Part shown: piece after piece, positions 54,717 through 63,531 of the stretch | How positions within the stretch are numbered: the first letter of the stretch is position 1 | How the letters are laid out: each line of letters begins with the position of its first letter | Assembly: GCF_000337575.1 (NCBI RefSeq) | Contig: NZ_AOIM01000036.1 | Span: 62,001 to 126,000, forward strand | DNA: 64,000 nucleotides | Direction: 5' to 3' | Source: Natrialba hulunbeirensis JCM 10989 | Lineage (GTDB): Archaea; Halobacteriota; Halobacteria; Halobacteriales; Natrialbaceae | Notes under the pieces: generated by a model | What the model saw: only the letters and a program-made list of their open reading frames with translations | Told to the model about the DNA's origin: nothing | Databases searched by the model: none | Translations under genes and position numbers: made by a program

Positions 54717-55697
54717 TTAGGCCAGTCCGAGCGTCTCCTCGGCTTCGAGGAGTTCGTGGTAGCGGTTCCGGATCGTGACTTCGGAGATGTCAGCGACGTC
54801 CGAAACGGCGGCCTGCGTGGTCTTCTCGTTGGTCAGCAGGGCTGCGGCGTAGACGGCTGCGGCCGCGAGGCCGACCGGCGACTTGCCGCTGTGAACGCCT
54901 TTCTCCTTCGCGTTCTGGAGCAGTGCACGGGCGCGGTGTTCGGCTTCGTCGGAAAGATCGAGGCCGGAGGCAAAGCGTGGCACGTAGCTCTCTGGGTCTG
55001 CAGGCTGGACCTCGAGGCCGAGTTCGCGAACGACGTAGCGGTAGGTGCGCGCGATTTCGTTCTTCTCGACGCGCGAGACATCTGCGATCTCGTCGAGTGA
55101 CCGGGGAACGCCGGCCTGACGGGCAGCAGCGTAGACACAGGCAGTGGAGACACCTTCGATCGAGCGTCCGGGGAGCAGATCCTCATCGAGTGCGCGTCGG
55201 TAGATGACAGATGCGGTCTCGCGAACGTTGGTTGGCAGGCCGAGTGCGGAGGCCATGCGGTCGATCTCACCGAGGGCCTGCTTCAGGTTGCGCTCCTTCG
55301 AGTCGCGGGTGCGAAAGCGCTCGTTCCACTTGCGCAGGCGCTGCATCTTCTCGCGCTGGCGGGAACCAAGCGAGTTGCCGTAGGCGTCCTTGTTCCGCCA
55401 GTCGATGTTCGTCGACAGGCCCTTGTCGTGCATCGTGTTCGTCGTCGGCGCGCCGACGCGGGACTTTTCGTTCTTCTCGGCGGCGTCGAATGCGCGCCAC
55501 TCAGGGCCGCGGTCGACGGAATCCTCCTCGACGACGAGGCCACAGTCCTCACAGACCGTTTCGCCGTGTTCGTCGTCGACGACGAGATTTCCCGCACACT
55601 CCGGGCAGGCGAGGTCGTTCTGCTCGCTTTCGGTCTCCGACTCTTCCGTTCGTTGTTCGCTACGTCGTACTCTCGTGTTTGATGGTGCGTTGGTCAT
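54717..55697 (-). CDS. tfb: Transcription initiation factor TFB
   Basis: 326 residues from the ATG at 55697 (MTNAPSNTRVRRSEQ). The zinc ribbon CPECAGNLVVDDEHGETVC with CEDCG (about residues 31-54), the B-finger region with RNKDAYGNSLGS, and two cyclin-like repeats (ending in VTIRNRYHELLEAEETL, about residues 125-326) are complete. TFB recruits RNA polymerase to TBP-bound promoters. Haloarchaea have several TFB genes; which one this is cannot be told. It is divergent from the DUF84 gene. Confidence 0.95.
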   Translation of the reverse strand: MTNAPSNTRVRRSEQRTEESETESEQNDLACPECAGNLVVDDEHGETVCEDCGLVVEEDSVDRGPEWRAFDAAEKNEKSRVGAPTTNTMHDKGLSTNIDWRNKDAYGNSLGSRQREKMQRLRKWNERFRTRDSKERNLKQALGEIDRMASALGLPTNVRETASVIYRRALDEDLLPGRSIEGVSTACVYAAARQAGVPRSLDEIADVSRVEKNEIARTYRYVVRELGLEVQPADPESYVPRFASGLDLSDEAEHRARALLQNAKEKGVHSGKSPVGLAAAAVYAAALLTNEKTTQAAVSDVADISEVTIRNRYHELLEAEETLGLA

Positions 55698-55909
55698 ACG
55701 ATGGCAAATACTGCCCGGACAGACGACTGCAAAAGCCCGGACGGATTCGTTACCTACTTCGTTCCGAGACACACGGGTTAAGGATTTCGGAATCCGCCTT
55801 CGATACCCCGCGAAAACGCGTAATTCGTGGGAACTGGTATGAACAATGACGATAAAATCCGCGACCCCGAACCGGCGAATCCAAGTGTGAACCGCGCTCA
55901 CCGTCGAAC

Positions 55910-56518
55910 ATGGAGATTGCGGTTGGCAGCACGAACCCGGTCAAGGTCGACGCCGTCGAACATGTACTCGAGTCCCACAACTGTGCGTGTGGCTGTGATT
56001 GTGACCGTGATTCTGAGTGCGACCATGGCTATGAGGACGACTGCAGTTGCGACTGCCCGGCGCTAGATCCACCAGCTACCCCCGTCGCAGTCGACTCCGG
56101 CGTTCCCGAACAGCCCTGGTCGGTCGAAGAGACGATTACGGGGGCACGAACCCGTGCCCGACGAGCGTACGACACGACGACGGCCGACTACGCCGTCGGA
56201 CTCGAGGGCGGCGTCGCACGAGTCGACGGCGTGGACGGACTCTCACTGATCATGTGGGCTGCCGTCACCGACGGCACTCGTGTCGAAGTCGGCGGCGGCC
56301 CGACGCTGCGCCTACCGGACGAAATCGCGACCCGACTCGAGAACGGCGAGGAACTCGGACCGGTGATGGACGACGTCCTCGGCACGACCGGCATCGCGGA
56401 ATCGGAGGGTGCTGCCGGAGTTCTTACGGACGGTCTCACTGATCGTACGCGGGCGCTCAGCGAGGCTGTTGCCTGTGCGTTCGGTCCGTTTCTCACCTTG
56501 TACTACGACACACCATAG
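55910..56518 (+). CDS. Inosine/xanthosine triphosphatase family (DUF84) with Cys-rich insertion
   Basis: 202 residues. MEIAVGSTNPVKVDAVEHVL, SVEETITGARTRARRAY and DYAVGLEGGV identify the DUF84/YjjX NTPase fold, which removes ITP and XTP from the nucleotide pool. Between strand 1 and the next segment is an insertion with eight cysteines in 25 residues (C25, C27, C29, C31, C37, C45, C47, C49), which is absent from usual family members as I know them. The insertion could bind metal. Confidence 0.8.
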   Translation: MEIAVGSTNPVKVDAVEHVLESHNCACGCDCDRDSECDHGYEDDCSCDCPALDPPATPVAVDSGVPEQPWSVEETITGARTRARRAYDTTTADYAVGLEGGVARVDGVDGLSLIMWAAVTDGTRVEVGGGPTLRLPDEIATRLENGEELGPVMDDVLGTTGIAESEGAAGVLTDGLTDRTRALSEAVACAFGPFLTLYYDTP

Positions 56519-56612
56519 CCTGCTGGACGTGCCTTAGCCTGCCGGGCGTTCCTGGAGGACACGGCAACGGCCAGTCTAACAGTCACCCCTCCATGAGAGT
56601 CTCCCCCGTGAA

Positions 56613-56722
56613 CCCATTAACTGGCCGTACCAACTTCCCCTTTCCAGCCGATTATTCATCGATTACTACCCCTGAAAATCGCAAGACAGCGTCCCATTAA
56701 CCGCACGTACCAAACCCCCTAA
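56613..56722. repeat. Direct repeat upstream of the DUF7123-type gene
   Basis: A 30-bp segment at 56613-56642 (CCCATTAACTGGCCGTACCA start) recurs at 56693-56722 (CCCATTAACCGCACGTACCA start), exactly 80 bases apart. The second copy lies 25-55 bases upstream of the ATG at 56748, the zone for promoter or activator contacts. Confidence 0.7.
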
Positions 56723-56747
56723 GGGTGACCCCGTCGTTTCAGCTAGT

Positions 56748-56981
56748 ATGAGCACCGCAATGGCCACCGACCTCACGAGCAAACAACGTCAGATCCTGCA
56801 GTACTTCCGGGAGCATGCTGCAACGAAGACGTACTTCAAGTCCCGGCTCATCGGGCAGGAGCTCGGGATGACGGCGAAAGAGGTCGGCTCGAACATCAGC
56901 GCACTCCAGGAAGGCAACTACGATATCGAGATCGAAAAGTGGGGCTACTCCTCGAGTACGACCTGGAAAGTTAGCTGCTGA
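56748..56981 (+). CDS. Small winged-helix protein (DUF7123-like)
   Basis: 77 residues (alternative start at residue 5, MATDLTS). A helix-turn-helix is visible: LTSKQRQILQYFREHAATKTY, RLIGQELGMTAKEVGSNISALQ, then a wing YDIEIEKWGYSSSTTWKV. It is probably DNA-binding. The repeated element upstream may control it. Confidence 0.8.
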   Translation: MSTAMATDLTSKQRQILQYFREHAATKTYFKSRLIGQELGMTAKEVGSNISALQEGNYDIEIEKWGYSSSTTWKVSC

Positions 56982-57147
56982 GACGCGGCTCGGACACCAC
57001 TCTGGCCCCGGTCCGATCTGGACCCAGCTTCGACTTCGACCCTGTTTTGAGCCGTTTGCCAAACTGTTCGTTCGAGCGACAGCGAGCGAACGCCGCAGTC
57101 GCTGCCCCCTCCTTTATTCGGTTCACTGCGCAACTACGAACCGACGA

Positions 57148-57849
57148 ATGACGATACCGATCCTCTTCGACATGGACGGGATCATTCTCGAGGGTCCCCG
57201 CACTGCACCGCAGGTGTACGCCGACGCGGCCGACGCCGCACTCTCCGAGTTCGGCGTCTCGCCAACACCCGACCAACGCCGCGACCTCAGACGACACGGC
57301 ACCGACGCAGTCGAGCGCCGCTGTGCCGAACTCGAGATCGACCCCGAGCGCTTCTGGAAGCAAAAGGAACGCTATGCCTCCGAGGGCACACACGAGCGCC
57401 TCCGAACCGGCAAGCGCGGCCGCTACGACGATACCGACGTGCTCACCGACCTCGCGGCGCGCACGACGATCGGACTCGTCACCAACAACCGCCACCAGAC
57501 CGCCGAGTTCGTCGCCGACTACTACGACTTTGCGTTCGACGTCGTTCGCGGGCGCGATCCGACGTTCGCAGGCTATCACCGACGCAAGCCGGATCCCTAC
57601 TACATCGAGGACGCACTCGCTTCGCTCGACCTTGACAGCAGTGACACCACCAACGGCCGGCGAGGCCTCTACATCGGCGACTTCGAAAAGGACATCACCG
57701 CCGGCACGGCCGCCGGTCTCGACACCGCGTTCGTCCGCCGCGAGCACAACCGCGGACTGGAACGACCTGCTGACGCGACGTACGAACTCGAGTCCCTTTC
57801 GGAACTGCTCGATGTGCTCGACGAGCTAGAAGGTGAGGCAGGTAACTGA
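57148..57849 (+). CDS. HAD-superfamily hydrolase
   Basis: 233 residues. Motif I FDMDGIILEGP (Asp nucleophile about residue 8), motif II GLVTNNRHQT, motif III HRRKPDPYYIEDAL and motif IV YIGDFEKDITAGTAAG are complete. Length and cap type fit phosphoglycolate phosphatase-like enzymes; the substrate is open. It follows the small winged-helix gene. Confidence 0.85.
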   Translation: MTIPILFDMDGIILEGPRTAPQVYADAADAALSEFGVSPTPDQRRDLRRHGTDAVERRCAELEIDPERFWKQKERYASEGTHERLRTGKRGRYDDTDVLTDLAARTTIGLVTNNRHQTAEFVADYYDFAFDVVRGRDPTFAGYHRRKPDPYYIEDALASLDLDSSDTTNGRRGLYIGDFEKDITAGTAAGLDTAFVRREHNRGLERPADATYELESLSELLDVLDELEGEAGN

Positions 57850-57878
57850 CCGCGCTGGCCGTAGTCTCCGGTGAACAC

Positions 57879-58523
57879 TTAGACTGTGTCCGGATCGGCG
57901 TCAGTCTCCGACTCGTAGCTCAGATACTGATCCGCGTTGCGCGCGACCTGCGTGGCGCGCTCGTCGAACGAATCTGCGTGGCGAACGACGAGCAACAGCA
58001 CCGTCGTCGGCCGTTCGACCGTATAGCCGCCCTCTCGGGAGAGCAGCCCCGCCTCCTCGAGTTCACCTGCGTACTTGCTCACCGTCGGCGCGGACACCGA
58101 GAGCGCCTCGGCGAGGTCGCCCGCAGTTGCGTCGGGAGTCGAGAGTAGTTCGACCAGCATACCTCGTGGCGTGTCCCGGCGGAGGTAGCCGAGTGCTTGC
58201 TTTTCGAACTCGTCGAAGCGGTCGGCGAGTACGAACCGTTTGTAGTCACCGTCGCTGTATCGCTCGATCGTGTCCGCGTCCTCGAGTCGCCGGAGGTGGT
58301 GTTGGGTTTCACCGGTGCCGAGCTGAAGATCGTCCCGGATCTTCGAGAAGTGTGCGCCCGGCGTCGTCGAGAGATAGCCTGTGATCGCGTCGCGAGCGTC
58401 GCTATCACCGCTCTCAGCCGACGCTGTCGTAGAGAGGCCTGCAAGCGGGGTAGACGCGCCGACGGCGGCGAATCGGCGCAGGGTCGCTCGTTTCTCGTCG
58501 TCGACCCCGTCGGACGATGTCAT
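57879..58523 (-). CDS. Winged-helix regulator with Tat-like N-terminal segment
   Basis: 214 residues. The N-terminus has KRATLRRFAAVGASTPLAGL (residues about 11-30), like a weak Tat signal or anchor. Two HTH regions follow: about residues 45-95 (LGTGETQHHLRRLEDADTIERY) and 115-165 (TAGDLAEALSVSAPTVSKYAGEL). The C-terminal part has RPTTVLLLVVRH, possibly a membrane-adjacent or beta region. The family is common in haloarchaea. Whether it is exported is doubtful since it would have to act on DNA. Confidence 0.75.
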   Translation of the reverse strand: MTSSDGVDDEKRATLRRFAAVGASTPLAGLSTTASAESGDSDARDAITGYLSTTPGAHFSKIRDDLQLGTGETQHHLRRLEDADTIERYSDGDYKRFVLADRFDEFEKQALGYLRRDTPRGMLVELLSTPDATAGDLAEALSVSAPTVSKYAGELEEAGLLSREGGYTVERPTTVLLLVVRHADSFDERATQVARNADQYLSYESETDADPDTV

Positions 58524-58678
58524 GTCTGTCTACCATCCGAAAGAACGCCGACCGTAAAACCGGTTTCGCTCCGTTTCGTTCAGCAGGACGTGATCGTCAG
58601 GGATGCTAACGACTCGTTAGTCTGTCGGTATGCCCGCAAAAAAGCGGCTCGAAGCGAGTCTGCGATCGAAGCAGCGAC

Positions 58679-59857
58679 TTAGTTCGTGCTGTCGGTGCCG
58701 GCGTCGTCGACAGGTGAGCCGCCGTCAGTTTGACCCTGGCCCTGGAACTCCTGGTCCATCTCTTCGATGACTTCGTCAGGATCCGAGATTTCCGCGGGGT
58801 CCTCGCCTTCCTTGATCGCCTGGGCTTCCTGTTCCATCGCCTCGACGTCCATGTCGGCTTCCTGGTCGATTTCGCCGATGATCTCGCTGATGTCGTCGAG
58901 ACCGATCAGTTCGCGCGTCTCCTCGTCGAACCCGCGGCTCTCGAGTTCGGTGCCGTCTTCTTTGACGTCGCTGCCGGAGAGGTGCTTGCCGTAGCGGCCG
59001 ACGAGCGATGAGAGTTCCTGTGGGAGGACGAACGTCGTGGACTCGCCCTGCCCAATCTCGGCGAGCGTCTCCATGCCTTTGTCGATGACGGCGCGTTCGC
59101 CCATCGATTCGGCCGAGCGGGCACGGAGCACAGTCGAGATGGAGTCACCCTGTGCTTCGAGGATCTGGCTCTGCTTTTCACCCTGTGCACGGATGATCTC
59201 ACTCTGCTTTTCACCTTCTGCCTTCTCGACGGCACTGCGGCGTTCACCCTGTGCCTCGAGAATCATGGCACGGCGTTTTCGCTCTGCGGAGGTCTGTTGC
59301 TCCATCGCGCGCTGGACATCCTTCGATGGGTTGACCTCGCGGACCTCGACGGACTCGACACGGATACCCCACTCGTCGGTGGGTGCGTCGAGTTCCTGGC
59401 GAATACGCGCGTTAATCTCCTGGCGCTTGTTGAGCGTATCGTCGAGTTCCATGTCGCCGATGACGGCACGGAGGGTCGTCTGGGCGAGGTTCGATGTCGC
59501 CTTCTTGTAGTTGTCGACCTCAAGGAACGCCTTCTTCGCGTCCATCACCTTGATGTAGACGACGGCGTCGGCGGTGACGGGCGAGTTGTCGCGGGTGATT
59601 GCTTCCTGACGGGGAACGTCCAGCGTCTGCGTTCGCATGTCGAACCGGTAGGTGTTCGAGACGAACGGCGGGACGAAGTTGATACCCGGCTCCAGGAGCT
59701 TGCGGTACTCGCCGAAGACGGTGAGGGCTCGTTTCTCGTACGCGTCGACGATTTCGATCGCGCTGAGCAGTGCAGCGACGACCACGACGAGGACGAGGGC
59801 ACCGAGGAATAACACGGCACCACCAGTGGTTTGTAGGGGGATCAGTTCTGCGACCAT
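58679..59857 (-). CDS. SPFH-domain protein (stomatin/prohibitin family)
   Basis: 392 residues from the ATG at 59857, which has a strong Shine-Dalgarno (GAGGGG) in front. One N-terminal membrane helix (VLFLGALVLVVVVAALLSAI) precedes the SPFH domain (AYEKRALTVFGEYRKLLEPG) and a long coiled coil with Ala/Glu/Gln repeats (EAQGERRSAVEKAEGEKQSE). The C-terminal tail is acidic. Stomatins scaffold membrane microdomains and work with NfeD, whose gene is next upstream (59985). Confidence 0.9.
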   Translation of the reverse strand: MVAELIPLQTTGGAVLFLGALVLVVVVAALLSAIEIVDAYEKRALTVFGEYRKLLEPGINFVPPFVSNTYRFDMRTQTLDVPRQEAITRDNSPVTADAVVYIKVMDAKKAFLEVDNYKKATSNLAQTTLRAVIGDMELDDTLNKRQEINARIRQELDAPTDEWGIRVESVEVREVNPSKDVQRAMEQQTSAERKRRAMILEAQGERRSAVEKAEGEKQSEIIRAQGEKQSQILEAQGDSISTVLRARSAESMGERAVIDKGMETLAEIGQGESTTFVLPQELSSLVGRYGKHLSGSDVKEDGTELESRGFDEETRELIGLDDISEIIGEIDQEADMDVEAMEQEAQAIKEGEDPAEISDPDEVIEEMDQEFQGQGQTDGGSPVDDAGTDSTN

Positions 59858-59984
59858 ATTCCCCTCTTGCGGCGGTGACGGGAAAAATGTTCCCTTGTTT
59901 AACCAATTTTTGCTACAGGAGTCAGTGGCGAAAAGGCTACATGTTCGATCCACTCGATCACCTCGAGAAAGGCCAACCGGACCG

Positions 59985-60683
59985 TTAGCCGGACTTCTCC
60001 GTTTCCGTCACCGACTCGTCGATGCTGTTGGTGGGATCGGTTCCCGTCTGGGGTTCCGTATCCGCCGCTTGCGAGGTCGTACTCGAGTCGGTATCCGACT
60101 CAGTTGTCTCGGTCGTTTCATCCGTCTTTGTCTCTGCCTCTGCCTCTGTCTCTGTCCCTGTCTCCCCCTCCGTCTCGCTCGCGTTCGAGGCGAGTGCGCG
60201 GTCGATTTCGTCCTCGCCGATCGCACCGAGCGATTCGACGGTCAGAATGTTCCCGCCGCCGGGGTCGAGGACGATGACTTCCTCGCCTTCTTCGATGGAG
60301 CCGCTGGTCGTCCGCGCGCTGTAGTAGGGTGCGAAGCCGCCATCGTCGAGTTTGACCTCGCCGCTGCGGGTCGTGACCGTCTCGGTTACGTAGCCCGTCG
60401 AACCGGCGAGCGTGTCCGAATCCGAGGTCTGGGCGGTCCCCTTCCCGCCGTAGAAGTCGAACTCGTTGTAGATGTAGGCCGCGACGACGCCGATGAGCAG
60501 CGTTAGTCCTGCCAGAATGAACGGACTGCTGACCGGAAACAGGACGCCGATCAATCCCGCACCGACCAGCGCAATCCCGATCACGATGAGGTGTGCTCCC
60601 GGCGAGAGGGCCTCGAGCGCCATCAGTACGAGACCCGCCGATAGGAGCAAGAGCGCCACGTTCCCAAAGAGGGCGTCGAGCAT
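59985..60683 (-). CDS. NfeD family membrane protein
   Basis: 232 residues. Four hydrophobic spans (about residues 5-22, 27-44, 49-70 and part of a fourth) precede a C-terminal OB-like domain (GSTGYVTETVTTRSGEV, then GEEVIVLDPGGG) and a Thr/Glu/Asp tail of about 75 residues. NfeD is the usual partner of stomatin, and its gene lies directly upstream here, 127 bases away on the same strand. The pair probably forms one membrane complex. Confidence 0.85.
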   Translation of the reverse strand: MLDALFGNVALLLLSAGLVLMALEALSPGAHLIVIGIALVGAGLIGVLFPVSSPFILAGLTLLIGVVAAYIYNEFDFYGGKGTAQTSDSDTLAGSTGYVTETVTTRSGEVKLDDGGFAPYYSARTTSGSIEEGEEVIVLDPGGGNILTVESLGAIGEDEIDRALASNASETEGETGTETEAEAETKTDETTETTESDTDSSTTSQAADTEPQTGTDPTNSIDESVTETEKSG

Positions 60684-60810
60684 ACCTGACGGTAAGGGCT
60701 CAGCCCGATTAAATGTTTACTGCCCCACTGTTTCGAACTGATCGTCGAAATTCGCCGCCAGACGGCCTGCTCACACTCGAGTAGCCAGCTGTGGCTGTGA
60801 CACTCCCCCC

Positions 60811-61791
60811 TCAATCGTCCGACGGCGACCCGTTCGTGATCGTCGTATGCGCCCCGATGAGCGCGCCCGCGAGATCCAGATTCTCGATGTGGGTCCCCTC
60901 GTCGATGATCGACCGTCGAATATCGCCGTTCTGGACCGTTGCATTCGGGAAGATCACCGCATGGTCGAGGTTCGTTCCGTCGAGTGTCGCACCCTCCATC
61001 ACGTGGACGTTGTCGCCGATGGTGGTGTCCTCGAGTGTCGCCGAGTCGGCGATCAGCGACTCGCCATCGAGATGCCAGGAGACGGCGTCGAGGTAGCTCT
61101 CGGGCGTCCCGATGTCGAACCACGCGCCCTCGAATGTGTAGGCGTACGTCGGCTCGCGGTTCTGGAGCCACTGGACGAACCAGCCGGGCTCGTCGGGGTT
61201 GTTCCCCTCCTCGAGATACGTCGGCAGAAGCGACAGCGAATCCTGCGGGAACGCATAGCAGGCGATCGAGACCAGCGTCGAGTTCGGCTCGTCGGGTTTC
61301 TCCTGGAAGTCGACCACGCGGTCGTCCTCGAGTTCGACCAGTCCATAGGATTTCGCCTTCTCGCGGGAGCCAACGTCGTAGGCGGCGAGCGTTGGCGCGT
61401 CCTGTTGTTCGAAGTAATCGACGAACTCCGAGACGTCGAAGCTGATCAGGTTGTCGCCGGCGATGATCAGCAGGTCGTCGTCGACGTTCTCGCGGTCGAT
61501 AAGCTGGGCAAGCGCGCCGACAACGCCGAACTTGTCGTCTTCCTCGGTCGTGTCCTCGACGGAGAGCTGTGGCTTCTCGAATTCGCTGTCGGCGAGGTGG
61601 GCCTCGAAGTCGGCCGCGAAGCGCTCGTTCGTGCTCACGTACACGTCGTCGATTCGCTCGTCCGCCTCGAGTTCGGCGAAGATACGATCGATGACGGTCG
61701 ACTCACCGATCGGGAGGAACATCTTGGGCCGATGCTTCGTGATCGGCCACATCCGGGTCGCATAGCCACCTGCAAGGACGACGGCCTTCAT
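60811..61791 (-). CDS. Sugar nucleotidyltransferase (with left-handed beta-helix end)
   Basis: 326 residues from the ATG at 61791 (MKAVVLAGGYATRMWPITKHRPK). The pyrophosphorylase signature LAGGYATRMWP with the usual Arg, then GDNLISFDVSEF, IGTPESYLDAVSWH and a C-terminal beta-helix (ADSATLEDTTIGDNVHV, repeated). It makes an NDP-sugar such as dTDP- or UDP-sugar. The specific sugar is not determinable. Upstream sequence to 62025 lacks coding character. Confidence 0.9.
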   Translation of the reverse strand: MKAVVLAGGYATRMWPITKHRPKMFLPIGESTVIDRIFAELEADERIDDVYVSTNERFAADFEAHLADSEFEKPQLSVEDTTEEDDKFGVVGALAQLIDRENVDDDLLIIAGDNLISFDVSEFVDYFEQQDAPTLAAYDVGSREKAKSYGLVELEDDRVVDFQEKPDEPNSTLVSIACYAFPQDSLSLLPTYLEEGNNPDEPGWFVQWLQNREPTYAYTFEGAWFDIGTPESYLDAVSWHLDGESLIADSATLEDTTIGDNVHVMEGATLDGTNLDHAVIFPNATVQNGDIRRSIIDEGTHIENLDLAGALIGAHTTITNGSPSDD

Positions 61792-61896
61792 GGCCCGTGA
61801 TTCACCAGCAGGATGTAAGTCACTTGCCCTTTCACAGATCCTGTCCGCGGCGAGCAGAGCGCCAGACCAATAACGGTCGCGGTGATACACCCGGGC

Positions 61897-62190
61897 ATGC
61901 GAGAAGCCGACGAAACGACGCGCCAGCGACTCGCGGACGCGCTGCGCGCCGAGCCGGCGACGCCGAGCGAGCTCGCAGTCGAACTCGATCTCACCCCACA
62001 AGCAGTGCTTCGCCACGTCGAACACGTCTCCCGATCGGTCGACGCGGCGGACGACGAACAGCTCCTCGTCGCCCCGCCGCGGTGTCGCGACTGCGGCTTC
62101 GACTCGTTTGACGACCTCGTGAATCGTCCCTCACGCTGTCCGTCCTGCAAGAGCGAGTCCGTCGCGGAGCCGACGTTCACGATCGAATAA
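61897..62190 (+). CDS. Winged-helix protein with C-terminal zinc ribbon
   Basis: 97 residues from the ATG at 61897 (MREADETTRQRL); a GTG at 61882 would add five. The helix-turn-helix (TPSELAVELDLTPQAVLRHVEHV) is followed by a CxxC-x(n)-CxxC zinc ribbon (APPRCRDCGFDSFDDL, PSRCPSCKSE). It resembles small archaeal transcription-associated factors. It is divergent from the nucleotidyltransferase. Confidence 0.8.
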   Translation: MREADETTRQRLADALRAEPATPSELAVELDLTPQAVLRHVEHVSRSVDAADDEQLLVAPPRCRDCGFDSFDDLVNRPSRCPSCKSESVAEPTFTIE

Positions 62191-62442
62191 GGCTTGCAAC
62201 TGCTGTCATCTCCGTTCCAATCAGGACGCCACGAACAGGTAAGAAAGCGTGACAAAACTGAGACGGTTTCGACACTAATATTTATCGTGCCCCCGAGAAA
62301 CCCGTACGTACCCGCAGGTGGCGACAGTCTCAAACAGGACTTCAGGCCAGTTTGACGGCTCCGGTCCAGGTACTGCGTTCACCCAGATCCGGCCACCCTT
62401 CCGCCACGCCACGTTCACCCCACCACTCTCACCCCCACCACG

Positions 62443-62817
62443 ATGACTGCGACCTCACACACGACAACCGACCGCGCCGCGTTCGTTCTCGCGGCACTCG
62501 AGTGGCTCGACCAGCGCGAACAGCGCCTTGATCCGGAGGGAGTCGATGCGGCGTTCGACCTCCTCTCGAGCGAGCGCCGCCGGCAGTTCCTCTCCGTCAT
62601 GACGACCCACGAGGAGGCGCTCACCCTCCCTGACGTTGCGGAGGAGGTCGCCGTCCGCGAGACGGGCGAACCCGTAACCGAACTCTCGGCCGAGTGCGTC
62701 GCGGACGTCTACATTTCGCTGTATCACGATCACCTCCCGCGACTCGTCGATGCGGGGCTCGTTGCGTACGATCAGGAGCGCGATCTCGTGCGCCCGACGG
62801 CGGTTCGCGAGCAGTAA
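62443..62817 (+). CDS. DUF7344-type winged-helix protein
   Basis: 124 residues. The motif LSSERRRQFLSVM with LPDVAEEVAVRE, and YISLYHDHLPRLVDAGLVAYDQERDLV at the end, matches the haloarchaeal DUF7344 winged-helix family, which is thought to regulate transcription. An AT-rich element (TATTTATC near 62279) lies about 160 bases upstream. Targets are unknown. Confidence 0.8.
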   Translation: MTATSHTTTDRAAFVLAALEWLDQREQRLDPEGVDAAFDLLSSERRRQFLSVMTTHEEALTLPDVAEEVAVRETGEPVTELSAECVADVYISLYHDHLPRLVDAGLVAYDQERDLVRPTAVREQ

Positions 62818-62855
62818 CGACTCACTCTGACTGTGACTTCTGTGCCACTCCCACC

Positions 62856-63428
62856 TCAGAACTCGACGTTCGACGTCGACGTTAGATCGTCGTCCGTTTC
62901 GACGGGTCCACGACCGACGAACGCGTACTCGTCGTCCGTCAGATAGACATCGCCGTCGACGACGGTCGTCTCGAGTGCGGCGAGCGTCGCGCCCTCACAG
63001 GGGCCGTACGTACACAGGCCGGAGTCGGCCTCGAAGTACGCGCCGTGGTTCTCGCAGATGAGTTCGTCGTTTCGCATGGCTGCGCCCGATCCCTTGTCGA
63101 GTTTGATGTGCGTAAAGTGCTGACAGAAGTTGAGCCAGCAGGAGACGGCGGTCGGGGTATCGGTCTCGTCGGTTTCGGTGGCGACGAGGATTGCCTCACG
63201 TTCGTCCGCAGAGGTGGGTCCGCCGTCGCTGCATGCCGTTGTGTTGTCCCCGCTGTCACTACTATTACTACTGATGCTACTGGCACTACTGTCACTACTG
63301 TCACTACTGGCACTACTGGCGCGTTCCTCGACCTGATCTCGTTCTGCAACTCGAAACAAAAGCGTCGAGTCAGTCGGCACGGCAGAAAGCGGTGCAATCC
63401 GTCGAGCAGCGTCTATCCCCATCGCCAC
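62856..63428 (-). CDS. Rieske [2Fe-2S] domain protein
   Basis: 190 residues (start at MAMGID, or at the Met two codons later, 63422). The Rieske ligands are visible: Cys-x-His in NFCQHFTHI and Cys-x2-His in LICENHGAYFE, followed by CTYGPCEGATL. A Ser/Asp run of about 25 residues (residues 37-62) separates a beta-strand N-terminus from the Rieske fold. Single-domain Rieske proteins pass electrons in oxygenase or electron-transport systems. No oxygenase gene is adjacent. Confidence 0.85.
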   Translation of the reverse strand: MAMGIDAARRIAPLSAVPTDSTLLFRVAERDQVEERASSASSDSSDSSASSISSNSSDSGDNTTACSDGGPTSADEREAILVATETDETDTPTAVSCWLNFCQHFTHIKLDKGSGAAMRNDELICENHGAYFEADSGLCTYGPCEGATLAALETTVVDGDVYLTDDEYAFVGRGPVETDDDLTSTSNVEF

Positions 63429-63531
63429 GCAGTTTTGAGTCGCGGCTGGTCAACGTTTCGACTGCGCTGTGGGTGTGTGACGACGACCCGTCACCGAGCC
63501 ACGTACAAACAATCCAGCCGCAAACCGCCGC

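Noticed and set aside
62262-62345. Possible small leaderless ORF after the TATTTATC element
   Set aside because: A GTG-initiated frame of about 22 codons exists, but there is no conservation or structure to support it.
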